Below, one piece after another: positions 27,764 to 42,600 of a stretch of DNA of 64,000 nt (the first letter of the stretch is position 1; each line of letters starts with the position of its first letter). The position numbers were made by a program, and so were the translations under genes. The notes under the pieces were generated by a model, which was given only the letters and a program-made list of their open reading frames with translations, searched no databases and was not told the origin of the DNA. Location: the NCBI RefSeq assembly GCF_037392515.1, contig NC_090280.1, forward strand, positions 73,326,504 through 73,390,503. Reading direction: 5' to 3'. The DNA is from Haliotis asinina. Lineage: Eukaryota > Mollusca > Gastropoda > Lepetellida > Haliotidae.

Positions 27764-30700
27764 CAGCCATATGAAACAAGCGCAACATATTACAGACAAG
27801 TAACTGTTCTGATGGTTTAGTCGTGTGAACGATAATATCAGAATTGAACAGATATACAATTAAGATCAACACTGATAACAGAAAGCAATAGAAAAAGAAA
27901 TTGAAATTTCGAAAACAGCACTACTGAAATAGAACCAATGGTGGGGGAGATTTATTCAGAGATATGATAATAATGTTAGACACATTTAGCTCCACATGAA
28001 ACGTAACGGCTTCTTGTTTCGTGTCAACGCACGCCATTCTCCTGTTACTTACATCAATATTTTATAATGTTCCTAGAGTTAACACAAACCGTGCTGTGAT
28101 TAACGACAGTTTTTGCTTTTTACTGAGGTAGATTGACTGTTTTGTGGGAAGTTTTGTGCAGTTGTAACTGTAAGAAAAGACACATTACTGCTATTTCTCT
28201 CTGACAGAGGTTAGTAATTGATCAATTATTATTACGTTACATGAAGATATTGTCTCCGTATCTGTAGGTATCGTCAGATTTTACAGAATAAAGTGCTACT
28301 CAATCCTTCGGATTGAATTTCGTTTTCGCAAACTTCATGAGAATGTGACATGAAATTGAAGAAGCGTCAAGGAAGAGATGCGACGACCACGTAGTGGGTC
28401 CTTTTACAAAGGCATAGAAACCAGATCTTGGTCGAAATGTACAATGCGAGAAACTGGCGAAGCGAGATCTGATAACGTTCGGGATATTACGAAAAAAACA
28501 TATTGATGACATTTATTTGTGACAATATATGATCCAACCAAATATTCACATTATTTGAAATACCAAATAATTTCTATAACCGATTTTTTTTTACCTACAA
28601 TTGGATATAGAGTCACATGACACCATCATCTCTTGAACAGCCGTATTTTTTCATCGACATATGGGCACGTTGTTGGAGGATTTCATTTTTATTCGACGAA
28701 GATTAAATCTCAGGAAAGTGTCGCAGTTTATGTTGAACGTGTGTTGTTTCTGACGGAAGTGGCTACATTGGCTAAGCATTGACGTGAGAACGCTATTAAA
28801 CATATGGTTTTAACAAGCGACGATAGATCCGATTCTGATCGGTAATGTACGACAGCGTTTCTTATACATGATCAAATCAGTGTTGAAAGAGATCATGACT
28901 GAGTTTGTTTGTTGTGGGAAGATGAGTGCTAGTTTGACGTCGCTGGACACGAAAGACTCACGAAGCACGTTTCGTCTAGATTTCGTCCTAATGTAAATAT
29001 ATCATTTTGGTATCCGTTCTCAACGCGTGTATGAACTGACGGTGTACTAACGTCGTACAGAAAGGGATATCAAATGTGACGTAGAAAAACGTCGTTTACG
29101 TCAAAAGTAGTGCTGTACGTCAACCTAACTGAGTGCAATAATACACTTGGAAAGACTTCCAAATGCCAGTCAGATTCATAATATGTATCCACTGTACATT
29201 CGTGGGAGAAAGTATTTTTAAGATCATTATAAATTGTTAAGCACGGAGCCATTTGTGTTTTGCGGCGAAACTTTCTTATGCTCTTGATAATGTTGTTCCT
29301 TTTACGCCTCTGGAAAACCGTTTCGGAAGAGCTTTGGGTTTGTCTGCTATGTTCTGTCAGCAAAGCTTCTTCATGTAACGGGATAGTGGGATAGCCTGGA
29401 GGTTAAGGCTGAAGACCCGGGTTCGACTCCCCACATGGATACAATGTGTGAAGTCCATTTCTAGGGCCCCTTACCCTTACTATATTGCTGGAACGTAAAC
29501 GTATACCCACTCTTCCTGCAATATCTTCACCTGATGATTAGTCGAATATGGGCAACCGAACCCGGAGTCTGTGAGCGAAGAGGGACCGCTTGAACTACTG
29601 GCCTAACCCAGCTCCTCTAGCAGTATTTCCCATTCCCAGACCTTCCTTATAATAGATAACGGTAATTTATACTTTTATATAATTTACAATGAACAGGACA
29701 ACTCGGGTGGCTTAATGGTTTTAGTGTTCACTAATTACATGAGAGACATAAGCTCAAATCAGGACTTCGGTAAATTCTGTATGGCTATCCACTCACGCCT
29801 GTTGGTGTGAGACAGCGTGTTGCTCTGCACTGCATTAAAGTCGTAGGTTTGTAATTTGTGATTCTGAATAAACGTAAATTTAAAAGTTCATCTAAAAATG
29901 TTACATGTTAAATCTAAATGCATTAATTACCCCTCTCGTATTTTGAATTTTTGATGGTAGCACAGGAAACGTGCACACACACGCGCGCGCGAATTCCCCT
30001 CCTACGCATTTCAACATCGCCCCCTTTTTTTAAATACATGTAGTTAACAAACCTTGATAAAGATATCTATACGTCAAGAAGCTGCATATTATCCTCCGCA
30101 AGCTCCATCTTCAATTCATAAATAAAACTGATTGTAAAATGCCATCACATTCCAAATGTGTTTTCTTTCTCGAATGAAACGAACATAATGTCAGTGTTTT
30201 AATGTTGGGCCAATGTTGCTTGTATTTTGATAAAATAAGAGCGATCGCCACACGAGATGAAAGGGTTTATTGATACTTGTTAACGTTGAAGGTTATATTA
30301 TATTATTGATAAAGTATGAAAATCTTGGTTAACACTGCAATTGCTACTACAGTCAGACCATTTGGGACACAGAGGAAGTTAAACGAGAAACAAATAGCAG
30401 TTCTGAGAGCATAAAACTGTCCGCAACAGGTATAGTGAGAGGCGTTATTTAATATCCCCGCGAATGTAATGTTAGCTATATGGGAAACTTGAGTAATAAC
30501 GAACCATTTCAGTTTCGTATAAATATTTTCGTACAAAACACGACTCTCTCTGAGTAATTAACACATTAAGCGAGAAATCTATTGCCTATTTCGGTGCTGA
30601 AGTTAGATGTGAAAATGTAGTTGAGTTTATTGGGAACCATTTTTCCTTTTTTATTTGTATTTCCTGGGAAGAAATGATCTATTTTTATCGAAACGTATCA

Positions 30701-33593
30701 TGTCATACACTATGTAAAGGCTTACCCTTTTAAGACAAATCTGGGGATGTGAATACCGAAATGCTTGCGTACAGGTACAGAATATCGGTGAGTGTTTGCA
30801 TTTTGGATGCTAATTGAGGAATAGATACCAAATTAAGCAATGATATATCTTTGGTATTTTGGAGGGTCATTGAAGGAGAGACAATCACGTTACCAAGGTA
30901 ACCAATGACAATCCTTGGAATTTGGAAGGTTACTACGGGAGAGGGGGGTCAGATTACCATGGTATCCAATGATATATCTTTGGAATTTGTAGGGTTATTG
31001 AGGGTGGGAGAATCAGTTTGCCAAGGTAAGCAATGATAACCCTTTGGGATTTGGAGGGTTGTTGGTGGAGAGCGATTCAGGTTACCAAGGTATCCAATTA
31101 ATAATAACAGCAAAGGTTAAGGGTATGTTGGTGTAGAGTTTCAAGCATAAAGAACATAAATTATAATGTTTATCTCCTGAAACCATCTGTAAAAAATCCC
31201 GATGTTTATAAATTTCAGTTAATCAGATAACTGTATTCCATTATCAGTGTATATTTATATATTTCCAGACGAATATTCCCGGCATACAAAACCAAAGTGT
31301 CAGGCCTCGACAAAAAATCCAAGTACATTCTCTTGATGGACATCGTTGCCGTAGACGACTGCCGTTACAAGTTCCACAACGGTAAATGGATGGTAGCCGG
31401 AAAAGCTGACCCCGAGATGCCCAAGAGGATGTACATCCACCCCGACTCTCCCAGCACCGGGGAACAATGGATGCAGAAAGTTGTCTCCTTTCACAAGCTG
31501 AAACTCACAAACAACATTTCCGATAAACACGGATTTGTGAGTACTTTCGTAAGTTGGAGTCAACAATTACACACCTGTCTACATGTATTTTGTATTATTG
31601 GACTTGCAGTCCATTCTGGACTAGTGTCCAGCGTTCGAAAACTCGAAGGTCCGAAGCTGACTGAAAACCACTCGGACCCACAGGTCCATATGGCAGACAG
31701 CTTTTTCGTCAGTATTTTTTCCATATTAAAATAAAGAACATACACATTTTGAACAGGACCCCAAACCTCGTATATGTAATTCTGGGTCGTTAGGTTCTAC
31801 AGCTTTTCTGGGTTGCGGATGGCTGATATGTGTAGTATTGCCGCAACGTCTTCAACTATTAACCTATCAAACACCAATACCAGATAGACAATGATGATAA
31901 ATGGCTAGCTAAAATCGACAATGACCATCATCATATTTAGTTTTAGTATCTTCCCCTAGCGAAAATTTGTCATCGAGTCCAATGTTCGAAAATAAAACCC
32001 GCACGAATCATACGCTATCGCATATACTCACATCATAAAATGAAGCAACGTTATCAGCTTATATCTGACTTTAGTAAATATTCTGCCATTATGTCCAGTG
32101 GTCGCGCCCAAAGAATCGTTACACTGAGTACTGCATTCGCGGCTTTCTTCATGGCTTTATAAATTCCCTACAATGTCGAAGGCATCGCGGTTCTCAGTTG
32201 TGCATGTACAAGGCACTGTAACGAGGTTAGATTTTGGTGAATGATAACCCGACTAGATTAAAGTAAACGACCACTAAAATGTATCTCCATCAAGTTTACA
32301 TAATCACTTCAACCTGTAAAATTCAGTTTGAGGACACATAGACTTTTTAAATCGTATTAGTCCTGCTCAAACAATGCTATTGTGCCAAGATAATTAAATA
32401 CAGATTTTCTTGTCTCATGCTCTGATCCTTTAAATGTTGTTAAAATTCGCTCATGAGAATTCAAAAAGAAAAATCCAAATTTCCAAATATATTCTTTTTT
32501 CAAGCAGCATTGAAACGGGACATCTGTCCCTTTTTGTAAGTCAGCAAGCAAAACGATTCCAAAGGATGCACTCTCTGAGCCATTACGCGTTTTACTTAGT
32601 TTTAATATTCTTTCAAATGTGTTTTAATATGATTTTTATCCAAAGTCAGGATTTAACCCATGGTAGAAACATAATCATTTTCTTTTCTAAAGCTTCCTTT
32701 TTGTTCCGATCCGACAGGGCGAATGTCTCAGTCAGCTTAAACCTTTGATACTTTCACTCCGTAGATTTTGCTGCGGTACTGTCATTGTTTTCATTCGGCT
32801 CCACTTCGGCTATTTTCGTATGTCATCGGAGCATGACCAACCGACTGTACAGATCGTGCATTTGAATTACTTTAGCGTCCCAAGCCTTTCACAGAAAATT
32901 TTAATTCGTTTGAAATCAATTGAAACTTGGCCGTATGATGAGTTCACTTGGTTTAAGTTTAACCATTAATGATAGTGTTACGGGTATTGACGTTTTTTGG
33001 GCGAAACGTTCATGGCGCCTAGTAATAACAGGTACTTGAACGTGTTTTTAATAATGATAATTAGTACGGTTATATAGCTACTTTCTAGACATTGTCGAAT
33101 TCACTTTATGCTTTGCGGAGATTCAGAATCGTCATAGCTCTTAAACATTATTCGTTGTTGCCGCATGGTCAGACACACGCATTTATGTGTCGCCATTTTG
33201 AATGGATATTAACGTATACCATATAAGGCGTTTTCTGTACTTTATGGTTGCACGTGTGCAATGTGTATCCGTGTGGTAATTGGGATATGGACATGCAACT
33301 ACACACATAAGAATGCAAATACAATTTGGCAGTATGAATACTGACTGGACAGATGAATCGACGTCAATGGGGGTTTTGTTGTAGGGGCGACAAAGAACTT
33401 CCACATATTGGAATGTTGGTTGATAGGTAGTGTATGAATCGATGGTATGTATGATTGTCTGTCCTTTCGTAGAAGGGCGCGTCACTCATGTGTAGGAAAC
33501 GCACGTGTTTGTTTAACCAATCGTTGACTTTTCGTGGGTCACAGCCTTTGCTTGAAGATTCTGCCGAAAACAGAATGCGTGTGTGTGTGTGTG

Positions 33594-33650
<57 letters not shown>

Positions 33651-36600
33651 TGGGGGGGGGGGGGGGTATGAGAGAATGGTATGAGAAAGTGCGAGAATGA
33701 GTATAAGTGCAAATAGGTTTGTGCTTGTGATCACGTAGGGCGAGTGCCTGTTTGTTGGTGGCAGGAGGGTGGTGGTGTGGTAGCTGTTGCTGTTGGTGGT
33801 GGTGGTGCTGGCGTTGAGTTGAGGGTTACATAATGTTTTGGTAATATTGGGGTATGGTAGTATTGGCAAGGAAGAACAGGTTCTGTGGACAGTCACCTTT
33901 CTTTATTGCAATGAGTGCAACGTCTCGGTGTATCATTTGCTTGAAAACGGTGTTAGTACCTACGCCGAAACGTTGCGCTCATTGCAATAAAGAATTTGAC
34001 TATCTATAGAACTTAGTTTTCCTTCATCTTTCTAACTACTAAAATGCCTATCAAGGAAGTTAGGTATGGCCAACAAATGGACATCAATGCGATATCTGTT
34101 GTGACCGCGAAACTCGCATATTCCATCAGTGCTACTGTCAGTTACCCCCGTTGTTATACTGTAGGCGCCGCAACAGAACATGCAACTTTAAAAGAATGTA
34201 CATGGATGTAACTGTCGACACATACCGCATGGCCAGTCACACGTCAATCAGTGCAGCTGTCATGAACACGCATATTTGATCATGAACATTACCCTTCACT
34301 GAGGATCAAAGGTATGTGCCGCTGTAGCAGCCTGTCGCCTTCTTACAGAAGATAACCATATGGACTTTGATATACTTGATGGAAGTGTGTATTCACTTTT
34401 TGTGAAGATATCTTGCCAGAATGGAAGTTTGATAAACAGGTTGTTCGCAATTGGCACAGCAATGTCACAAATTGTGAACAACCGTGAGCTCCATCGAACT
34501 CCGTATTGTTTTTAGAGTACGGAGAAACGTTATTTAGAAATAACTCGATTCTACAAAGAATCATTATCGTAACATCGAATCTGTAATAAGCGTTGTAATG
34601 CTAATCTCCCAAAATATGTTCCTGTGACTCCGATCAACCCTTTTTGCTGTATAGGAATAACAGGAAAATGAATAACAATTTCGTGTCTCAGAAGACAAAT
34701 GAGAATTGTTCCCCAATATAAATATCAGTATTAAAGCCATGATTAAAATCTGTTTGCAATTATGAATTAATTTGTCCAAATCGCTCATTTATAAGGCTTG
34801 TTTGCGAAGAGTATGTTTGACGATGATATGTTGCAAGACAAACAAACAGCTGAGTTATCCGCCATAATTAATGATTCTGAATAGCACTAATTTTTCACTC
34901 GAGAGTAAATCGAATATGCTAATGAGGCACTTTGCATTCATTCGTAATATGGTGAAGCGATTTACATTTACAATACCGACTACATGTTATAAATGACTAG
35001 CGTTTGTGTTTGATTATGTCGACCTTTATTCCATCTCAAACAAAGGTAATTATTATTACACAATAAAAATTTCACGATAACAAATGTTTTATGCAACGAA
35101 TCGTTAAATTGGGAACACAAATCGGGTCCAATAAGAACCGACGTCTCTCAGGCTCCACACAAGTCCGTGAACATTGTAACGATCGGTTGTAAAGATTAAT
35201 GATATTCACAATTTAAATATTCATTAGATTCACTCCTTTGAACCTGGCATGATTCGGAAAGGAAAAAGGAAGAAAAATGATCGCATAAAAGGAAATGAGT
35301 ATTGGTTCTTACAGGTCAACGGACATACTCAATACTGTGATATACTTAGTACTCAGTACCTGTCGCACATACGTTCATCACTAATCACAGTATACATGTA
35401 GCGCATGGGATTTTTGTAACAAATTGTTTTAAAACCTGAAATGCAACAAAAACACAATATATATGGATGCATGTTTATAATATTTATCAGCTTTTATTGA
35501 GTCTGGCGTTTGATCTCAAGGTGAATCAGTCTGAGTTGCTTTGTCTCATCTCGGATAAATTAAAGCCTCGGTTTTGTGTCTGAACATGATGTATGTCAGA
35601 TACAATAAAGTTGAAGGCGTTTCTATTAGATTGGGGGCAAAACAAAGTACTTGGAGTCGAGTCACATTTCACTTTTGGAATTACTTTCAGGGTCATTGTT
35701 CGACCTCAGGGGATGATAGTCAAGAGGTTCATTTAGAAAATCAATATGTACCATATTTTACCTGTATTTTCTTCTTCTTTGAAACAATGCGTTGTGCTAT
35801 CACACGGTCAGTAAACTTAAACCTGTTCGAATTACAAACAATGTTGTACAAAAAGTGCATCTTGGATCTTGATCTTGGAATATTGCAACCTGCTGTGTCA
35901 TGGCCCAGTGGGCATCACTGTTCCTCGACGCAAGAACTGCAGCAAGTAGGAATATTAATTCTGCAATTAAAACACGACACCGTTTTCTTAACGCAAGTTC
36001 GTTTGATGTGTCTATTATGAAACACAAGATCTCTATAAGGCATTGTGTAGTTAGATTTCGGTGAATTAATTCTCCTTCGGATGATATTGTTAAGAGGCTT
36101 TGAGAAAGTAGAAATATGGCATTTCGGTTTTCCCTTGGATGGGAAGAGTGTTTTGGTTTTCATAAAGGAAGAGTGTTTTGGTTTTCATAAATGACGATAG
36201 TGGCTTTTCTTAAATGCAAACTGAAAACTCGGTCACAGCATGAGGACATGGATGTGGATGTGCATCAGGGTGAGGATGAGGATAGTATTTGGATCAGAGA
36301 AGGATAGGATATGGATGTGGATATGGATGTGGATGTGGATGTGGACGTGGGTGTGGATGAGGATAAGGACGATGGTAAGGGTGGGGACAGAACAGGATTA
36401 GGTTGATATAAGGATAGGATGTAAATTGTAGACGACGATATGGATAAGGATTAGGATGTGGATAGGATGTATATACTGATGATGGTGAGAACGAAAGTAA
36501 GGATGAGAATGTTGCTGAAGATATGGATTGGATTAGAACCATAGAATGTGGCTGTGAGAGCCATGGGCGGAGAATTTGATATCAGTCTAATGAATTCTAA

Positions 36601-39600
36601 AGGTCCAATTCTACGGGGTGAAAGGTGCACTGGGCAATGGCGTGTTGTCATTAAATTAAATACGAGATGAAAATTCCCGATCACTAATTAAATTGAGTAC
36701 AGTTCCAGATACTACCCTTTAAGCTGTTTTGTTAATAAACCTTAGGCCTTAGGACACCAGCCGAATACCCATCTTCATGAATAACCTACAAAAATATGGA
36801 CAAAAGTGATAAAATTAATAATGTTGTAATACGCGCAATTGTCATTCTCAAATTCTGGATTTCGTTCCGACAGCTTAATTTCAATCTTCGGAACAAAGTG
36901 GTCGTCAAAGAGGGTTTAACAGAAGTTTTAAAAAAAACCCCACAATCCTCGTTTTAACACCAATGTTAACAGTGAGTGGGTTTAGTTTTAGGAATACTCC
37001 AGCAATATCACGCCAAGGAACACCAGAAATGCGCTCGACACAATGCACCCATGCGGGGAAACGAACCCGAGCCTTTAGCGTGACGAGTGAACGCTTTAAC
37101 CACTAGGCTACCCCACCGCATCGGCAGTGCTCGTGAAAGTGTAGTTAACATTTTTTTTTGCTGTGTCTGTATACCACCAAGGTTGAGTATATCAATCGAT
37201 ATATCATCCTTCAGCACCAATAGTCATATTAGTAAAACGGTCTCCCGTGAAGTTCAATTATATGTATCATATTAACCAATGATGTTTCACAATTTCGCTC
37301 AGTAACCGTGAAATTGAGCGAAAATATAGATATGCCTCACACTTTTTTAATTATGGTAAATAAATATCAGATGTTACACGCTGGGGTTTAGATAGTGCAT
37401 AGGTTGACACAATACATTGTGTGATGGTACGAAGCCCTTGGTACATGAAGCTAGTACAACACAAACTGATACACTTATTTGTTTATGGACACAAAGTTCA
37501 GTCTTATGGACAGTGAACATGTCAATAATTTCCACATGGTTGATTAAATGAACAATATTATGAAATTTCACAAAGAGAAGATGTAAATGTAGGGACGAGG
37601 ACGAAACGCGGTGGGACTAGATGAGGGTTGTGGTTGCCGGCACGGTAACCGTCTTCCAGTGAGTGAGTGAGTGAGTGAGTGGGTCTGTGGGTGAGTGGAT
37701 GAGTATGGTTTTAGGGCGCTTTTGGCAATATTCCAGCAAAACCGCGGCGGCGGGGGCCGTGTGGTGTAGCTACCCCACCGCTCCTGTTTTCCTTTAAATA
37801 CAACCAAACAAAACAATACGCCATGTTATGACAAGGAGTAATCAATGTGGTTCCTCGGTCAAGGGTGCCGAAGCTTTAACTTGATCGAGTCTGTACCGGA
37901 CAAACCAATGGTTGATAGCGGGAGCACATATCGAAAGATAACAACCAATAAGCAAAGTAATACCTAGCAGCCCCACAATCACTTTTTGTCGACTCTTACG
38001 ACGCACATATGACACAGGGTGACTTTTTTTACGGAAACAAACGAAAGTGTCATTACGTCATGAATAAACAGACAATGCTACGAAATAAATTAACAATACA
38101 TACAGGTGGTTGTTTACAAGGGTCAGGTATCAACGTAATGAACGCATTACGTATTTATTGTCATGCAAGATGAGTCAGAACAAGGCATGTCTTGTGCACT
38201 GATGTGATCGATCACAGGCTCACACACAGGAGACTACATACTTACATTGTTCTGCAACACTTTGTGTCACCATTGGAATAAGGAAATATCTTCAGAACAT
38301 TGCAAGTCAAGAAATTTGAAATTTAAAATTTCCACGCAATAAATGCTAACGGAAAGATTCTATTTATAAAATTAAAACATGCGGTAGCAATGAATTAATG
38401 AACGTTGTAAATCAACATTGCACTTAGAAGGCTTGAGACATATGTCATTTTTGACTGCTGTTATCATGATGACATCCAAGTATAACTTGGTGAAAATTTG
38501 AAGGTAATGAATATTAATGACGAATGGGTGCGATATGCCTGCTGCCACGCTGCCGTGTTTTCTATTCAGGGTACGTGTGTTGCATTGAAGATACCCGTGA
38601 AGATCCGGATTAGAATTGGTCTTCAGTAACCCTTCAGTCGCTTTGTCCTAGGAGGCGATTAACTAGATCGGGTGGTCAGGCTCGTTGATTTGGTTGACAC
38701 ATGTTATCGTGTCCCAACTGCGTAGACAGATGCTCACTCTGTTGATCACTGGATTGTCTGGTCTACACGCGATTATTTACATGCCGACGTCATACTGCTG
38801 GATGCGGCATTAAACAACACCCAATCAAATAGCACATGACTTCCGGGCATTGATTTCAAGTCAGATCGCAACATTTTCAACCAATCAGATTGTGACACTG
38901 GCCCCTTTGATTACATTTCATGATCTCGGCGTTTCAAACTGTAATGTAACATTGTAATACCATGGATTGATTGTAATGATGTTTGATTTGCCCCACTGTA
39001 TGTCTCCATACTAAGTTGAACTCACATTCAGAATGCTGTGTTATATATCATCTAAATTTGGAAAGTTTCAAGTTTCCACAGTCATACCCGTTACATAGCG
39101 CTCCGTCAGGGATAAGTGTGTGAGCGATGTATATTGCACTCTATTGCACTGTCAATCAATAAGACGATGCGGATTGGGTAACAGATCATACAAAGTAAAG
39201 ACATAACCCCGCCTGGTTCACTCGGCTATGGCAATATATACATACGTAATTCAGACAGAATTACACAAAATGTAGGGTGGATTGGTTCATAAGCGGGAAG
39301 ACAAGGTACAACCAGTAATAGTTTGTCGATGTATTTGATAATTTAACAAGTTAATGCGGTTCGTTCGTAAATATGCTCACTGGTACACGTTGTGATATTT
39401 GAAAAATGTAACTGAGTATTTTGACTGTCTGACATTATCGAATGATAGATATGCTTGTTCTATACACCAAAGCCCCTAACCAACGACCAACAGATTAGGT
39501 TTCTGGCTTTGTATTCGTATTGCTGTAAAAATATAGTCACACCTCAATTTCTCCTTCCATTGTCTCTTGTAGATAGATCTTAGTGCGGAATTAAAAGACA

Positions 39601-42600
39601 ATCTGACATAGCGCATGATGAAAAACAGTATTTGAATTATAAATATATCAAACATGATTTTTTTAAAACATGGAGATCGCCTTGAGCAATATTAGCATTC
39701 GTTTAGCTTAAATCTTCAATGAAAGAAGATAATTTTTATAGTTTTTCTCTTCGCAAGAATGTGAATACGATATGAAATTCTGGAAATCTTTTATCGTACA
39801 AATTTCAAATATTATCATAACAAAATTAGACGTGTTTTGGTATGTTTCGTTTATACGTGCATGTGTACATGATTGTACGAGGTTACTTTAATCAACATGC
39901 GCTTTATAATTAAAACTTCATTTTTCCATGTTCTACCATCGAATTACTTTTTCTTATATATTGTGTACAGAAATGCTGTAAAGAGCGGCTGGAAAACTGC
40001 TTTGAATGTGCTTTTTCAGTTATATCTGTAATCCATCGACAGAAAATCTGGTTCAGTCCAGACCAACGCTATACTATTTCATTGTAAGAAAGATGCAATG
40101 CTTAAAATTCTTTTTACTGAGATTAACATATATTAACTTGAATTTTATAATGATTTCGTATGCACTCAGCATATTTGTTTTAACAGTGTGTGTGAATTAT
40201 GAAACACGTGGCGGTGGTGGGTCAGACACAAATTACAGTTTCCTTGTGGTTGTTCGTAAATATAAGGACAGACATTTGTGGTTTAGTAATATTGATGAAT
40301 TTTTATTGCTGGATACGTATGGATTATGAAAGATTCATATATTTATGCATACATTAAACATTTCAGGGTCAAATCTAGTCAATGTGCTAGAGGATATGAT
40401 GCTAATAATGGAATATTTAGCCTCTGCTTTCCGCGCAGAAAGTACACATATATATGTGTGTAAACAAGAAATTCCTAATATAATGTAATTAACATCATAG
40501 CATAGATATCACTTTCTGATAAATTCAAATGATATCTGCAGTGACACTTATAAGTTTCATGTACATATTATAAACATTCCTTGCGTAAAAGGTTTGGATT
40601 AATTGCCGTGAGCCCTAGCCACACTATAGGGAATGCATTCTTCCTCTTAATAACAAACCAGTGTTATTTCTCAACTTGTCGCTGTCCGCGAAATTGATGC
40701 GTTTTTCGTGTCGACATACGTTCACATATCAACCTGTTGGTTCAACTGAAGGAACACATTTACTCCGAGAATAGTGTGAGGGGGCCCTTGTCCCGTTTCA
40801 TGAAATTTACCACCTTTGCGTTAAATATCCCTTTGTGAGAGACCAATTGGATTTAACAGCTGATGAAATTGACAAAGCCGATATGTCACCGCTGATGTCA
40901 CGATGTGTATATTGACGACGATGAATATGTTTATTTCCTTGTCTAAGCGGGAGTTGTCTGTTTGACCGATATCTTTCGCTTAATAATATTCACGACTGGC
41001 TATTGTTCTTGACTCATGATCGTGTTTGATACAAACACTGAAAGCTCACGCAAACATTTCAACAACTACTAAATACTTTTTTGTCTGAAACATAAGCATG
41101 GGTAAAGTGAAATGAAAATATCTCTGCATGAACATTTTTTCTCAAACTTAAGCGGGAGTCAGGTGTAATCGTTTCATCAAACTGGTTTTCGAAAAAATCA
41201 AATCCGATGCATCAAGGCATTTATAATTCTGAAGGGGCCGTTTATACTTCCACAGCATGTAAACTATCAGAACTGTGCCATTATTGTAAATGTCCTTAAA
41301 ACAATGAATTACTTACTATGTGCAATATCCATTCCTTTATCTAGTAATCCCAACCACTGCCTTCGCAAACACCAACATGACTAATACTACGTTATCAAAC
41401 AATATAAAAGCTGATTGAAATTGAACTTGAAACATAAGTGAGTATATTAATTCACAAATGTGTATTCATGTGAAAGTTCATGTGTGCAATACTGATGTTA
41501 ATACGAATACAGGATGTATTGCAAAGTCCTTCAAGTTAATAGTATCTCTCCTAACCAACAACGATGGAGACACATGCACGTATAAACACACATATATCAA
41601 TCAATTTCAACGTTTACCTTTGTGTATACAAGAAACAGCTGACCGCCCTTGAAATGTACATGACAGTGACATTTACACGATAGATTAACGAGATGACAAA
41701 CGATTAAGATGACTATTACGAGAAATGTGACAAGGGTCAGGTTGCAGGCACTGGTCAGCTACGCGTGTAAGGGGAAGCAGGGGTATTGTCCTTAAGATTG
41801 ATAGCGCTTTACGATACAGAGCCGATGGACCAAAGATGGCCGCCGCATCTATCTGTAAAGTGATGCAACGCAATCTATGACTACAGTTAATGGTGAACTT
41901 GTTTTATCTTGATCGTTCCTGCACATATGGTGCATATACATGAGGATAATGAGATTGAAGATATCGAATGTAATTGATTAATGATGTGTAATTTCGAACA
42001 CTTTCTTTTGTCATATTTAATTATATAGAAGTTGTTTTAGAAGATAACAGTTATGAAATTTACACTTATATGATTAGAAACAATTCAACCAAAACTGATG
42101 TGCCCTTCTCAACAAAGACCACGAAATATATACGTCTGTCATTTACGGGGACATGTATCTACATGTAAGCTTATCTATGTTTATTAATGCACTGGACACA
42201 GTTCTTGTTGATTAAAACAACTTTCTCTGTTTTTACATGCGAATATTAATATTCAATTTTCGTAATCATGTTATAAATCAAATTGAAAACAGCAGGCTTC
42301 GGGAATGTAGCAATTACATATATTTTTGATAAAAATTAAAACTGCAGCTGTCAGGTTTGCATAATATTAATACCGTGGACATTATCCCATTGCCCACGTA
42401 GAACAGGAACGAAATGAACATTTACAGAATTTGTGACCATTTTCTTTTGATGTAGCTGGAGACGGTAGAATTATTGTTCTACAAGCAATAGAGAAAACGA
42501 GGCGTTTTCTGCTAATTATAAACAGTCATTTTATCATCGATGTCAATACCTACAGTCACAATTTAATGAAACAGTTTAAAATATATTTAAATGCCTTCAT

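Larger units (their letters stand above)
7634..31268 (+). other. Tbx2/3 intron 1 (23.6 kb)
   Basis: The intron is flanked by a gtgagt donor and a ttccag acceptor. Contents found: SINE copies (14.4, 20.4, 20.7, 21.1, 22.8, 24.1, 26.8, 27.0 and 29.4 kb), trinucleotide repeats (16.7, 19.6 and 27.7 kb), a palindromic MITE-like element (19.3 kb), a terminal-repeat fragment (20.72 kb), short tandem repeats (26.1 and 30.8 kb), a GC-rich island (about 24.96-25.56 kb) and a CpG/YY1-like patch (19.68-20.03 kb). The 7.9-9.8 and 10-12 kb portions are plain AT-rich sequence in which I see nothing definable. Confidence 0.85.

Noticed and set aside
29379-29460. tRNA gene, because of a perfect box B
   Set aside because: The anticodon and acceptor arms cannot be formed, and the SINE body follows; it is a tRNA-derived SINE head.
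31537-31734. Extension of exon 2 past the gtgagt donor to a stop at 31734
   Set aside because: T-box similarity stops exactly at KHGF and resumes in exon 3; intron retention would truncate the T-box.
35574-36020. 148-codon + ORF and overlapping minus ORF in intron 2
   Set aside because: I considered a transposase remnant but could not identify any catalytic motif or terminal repeats.
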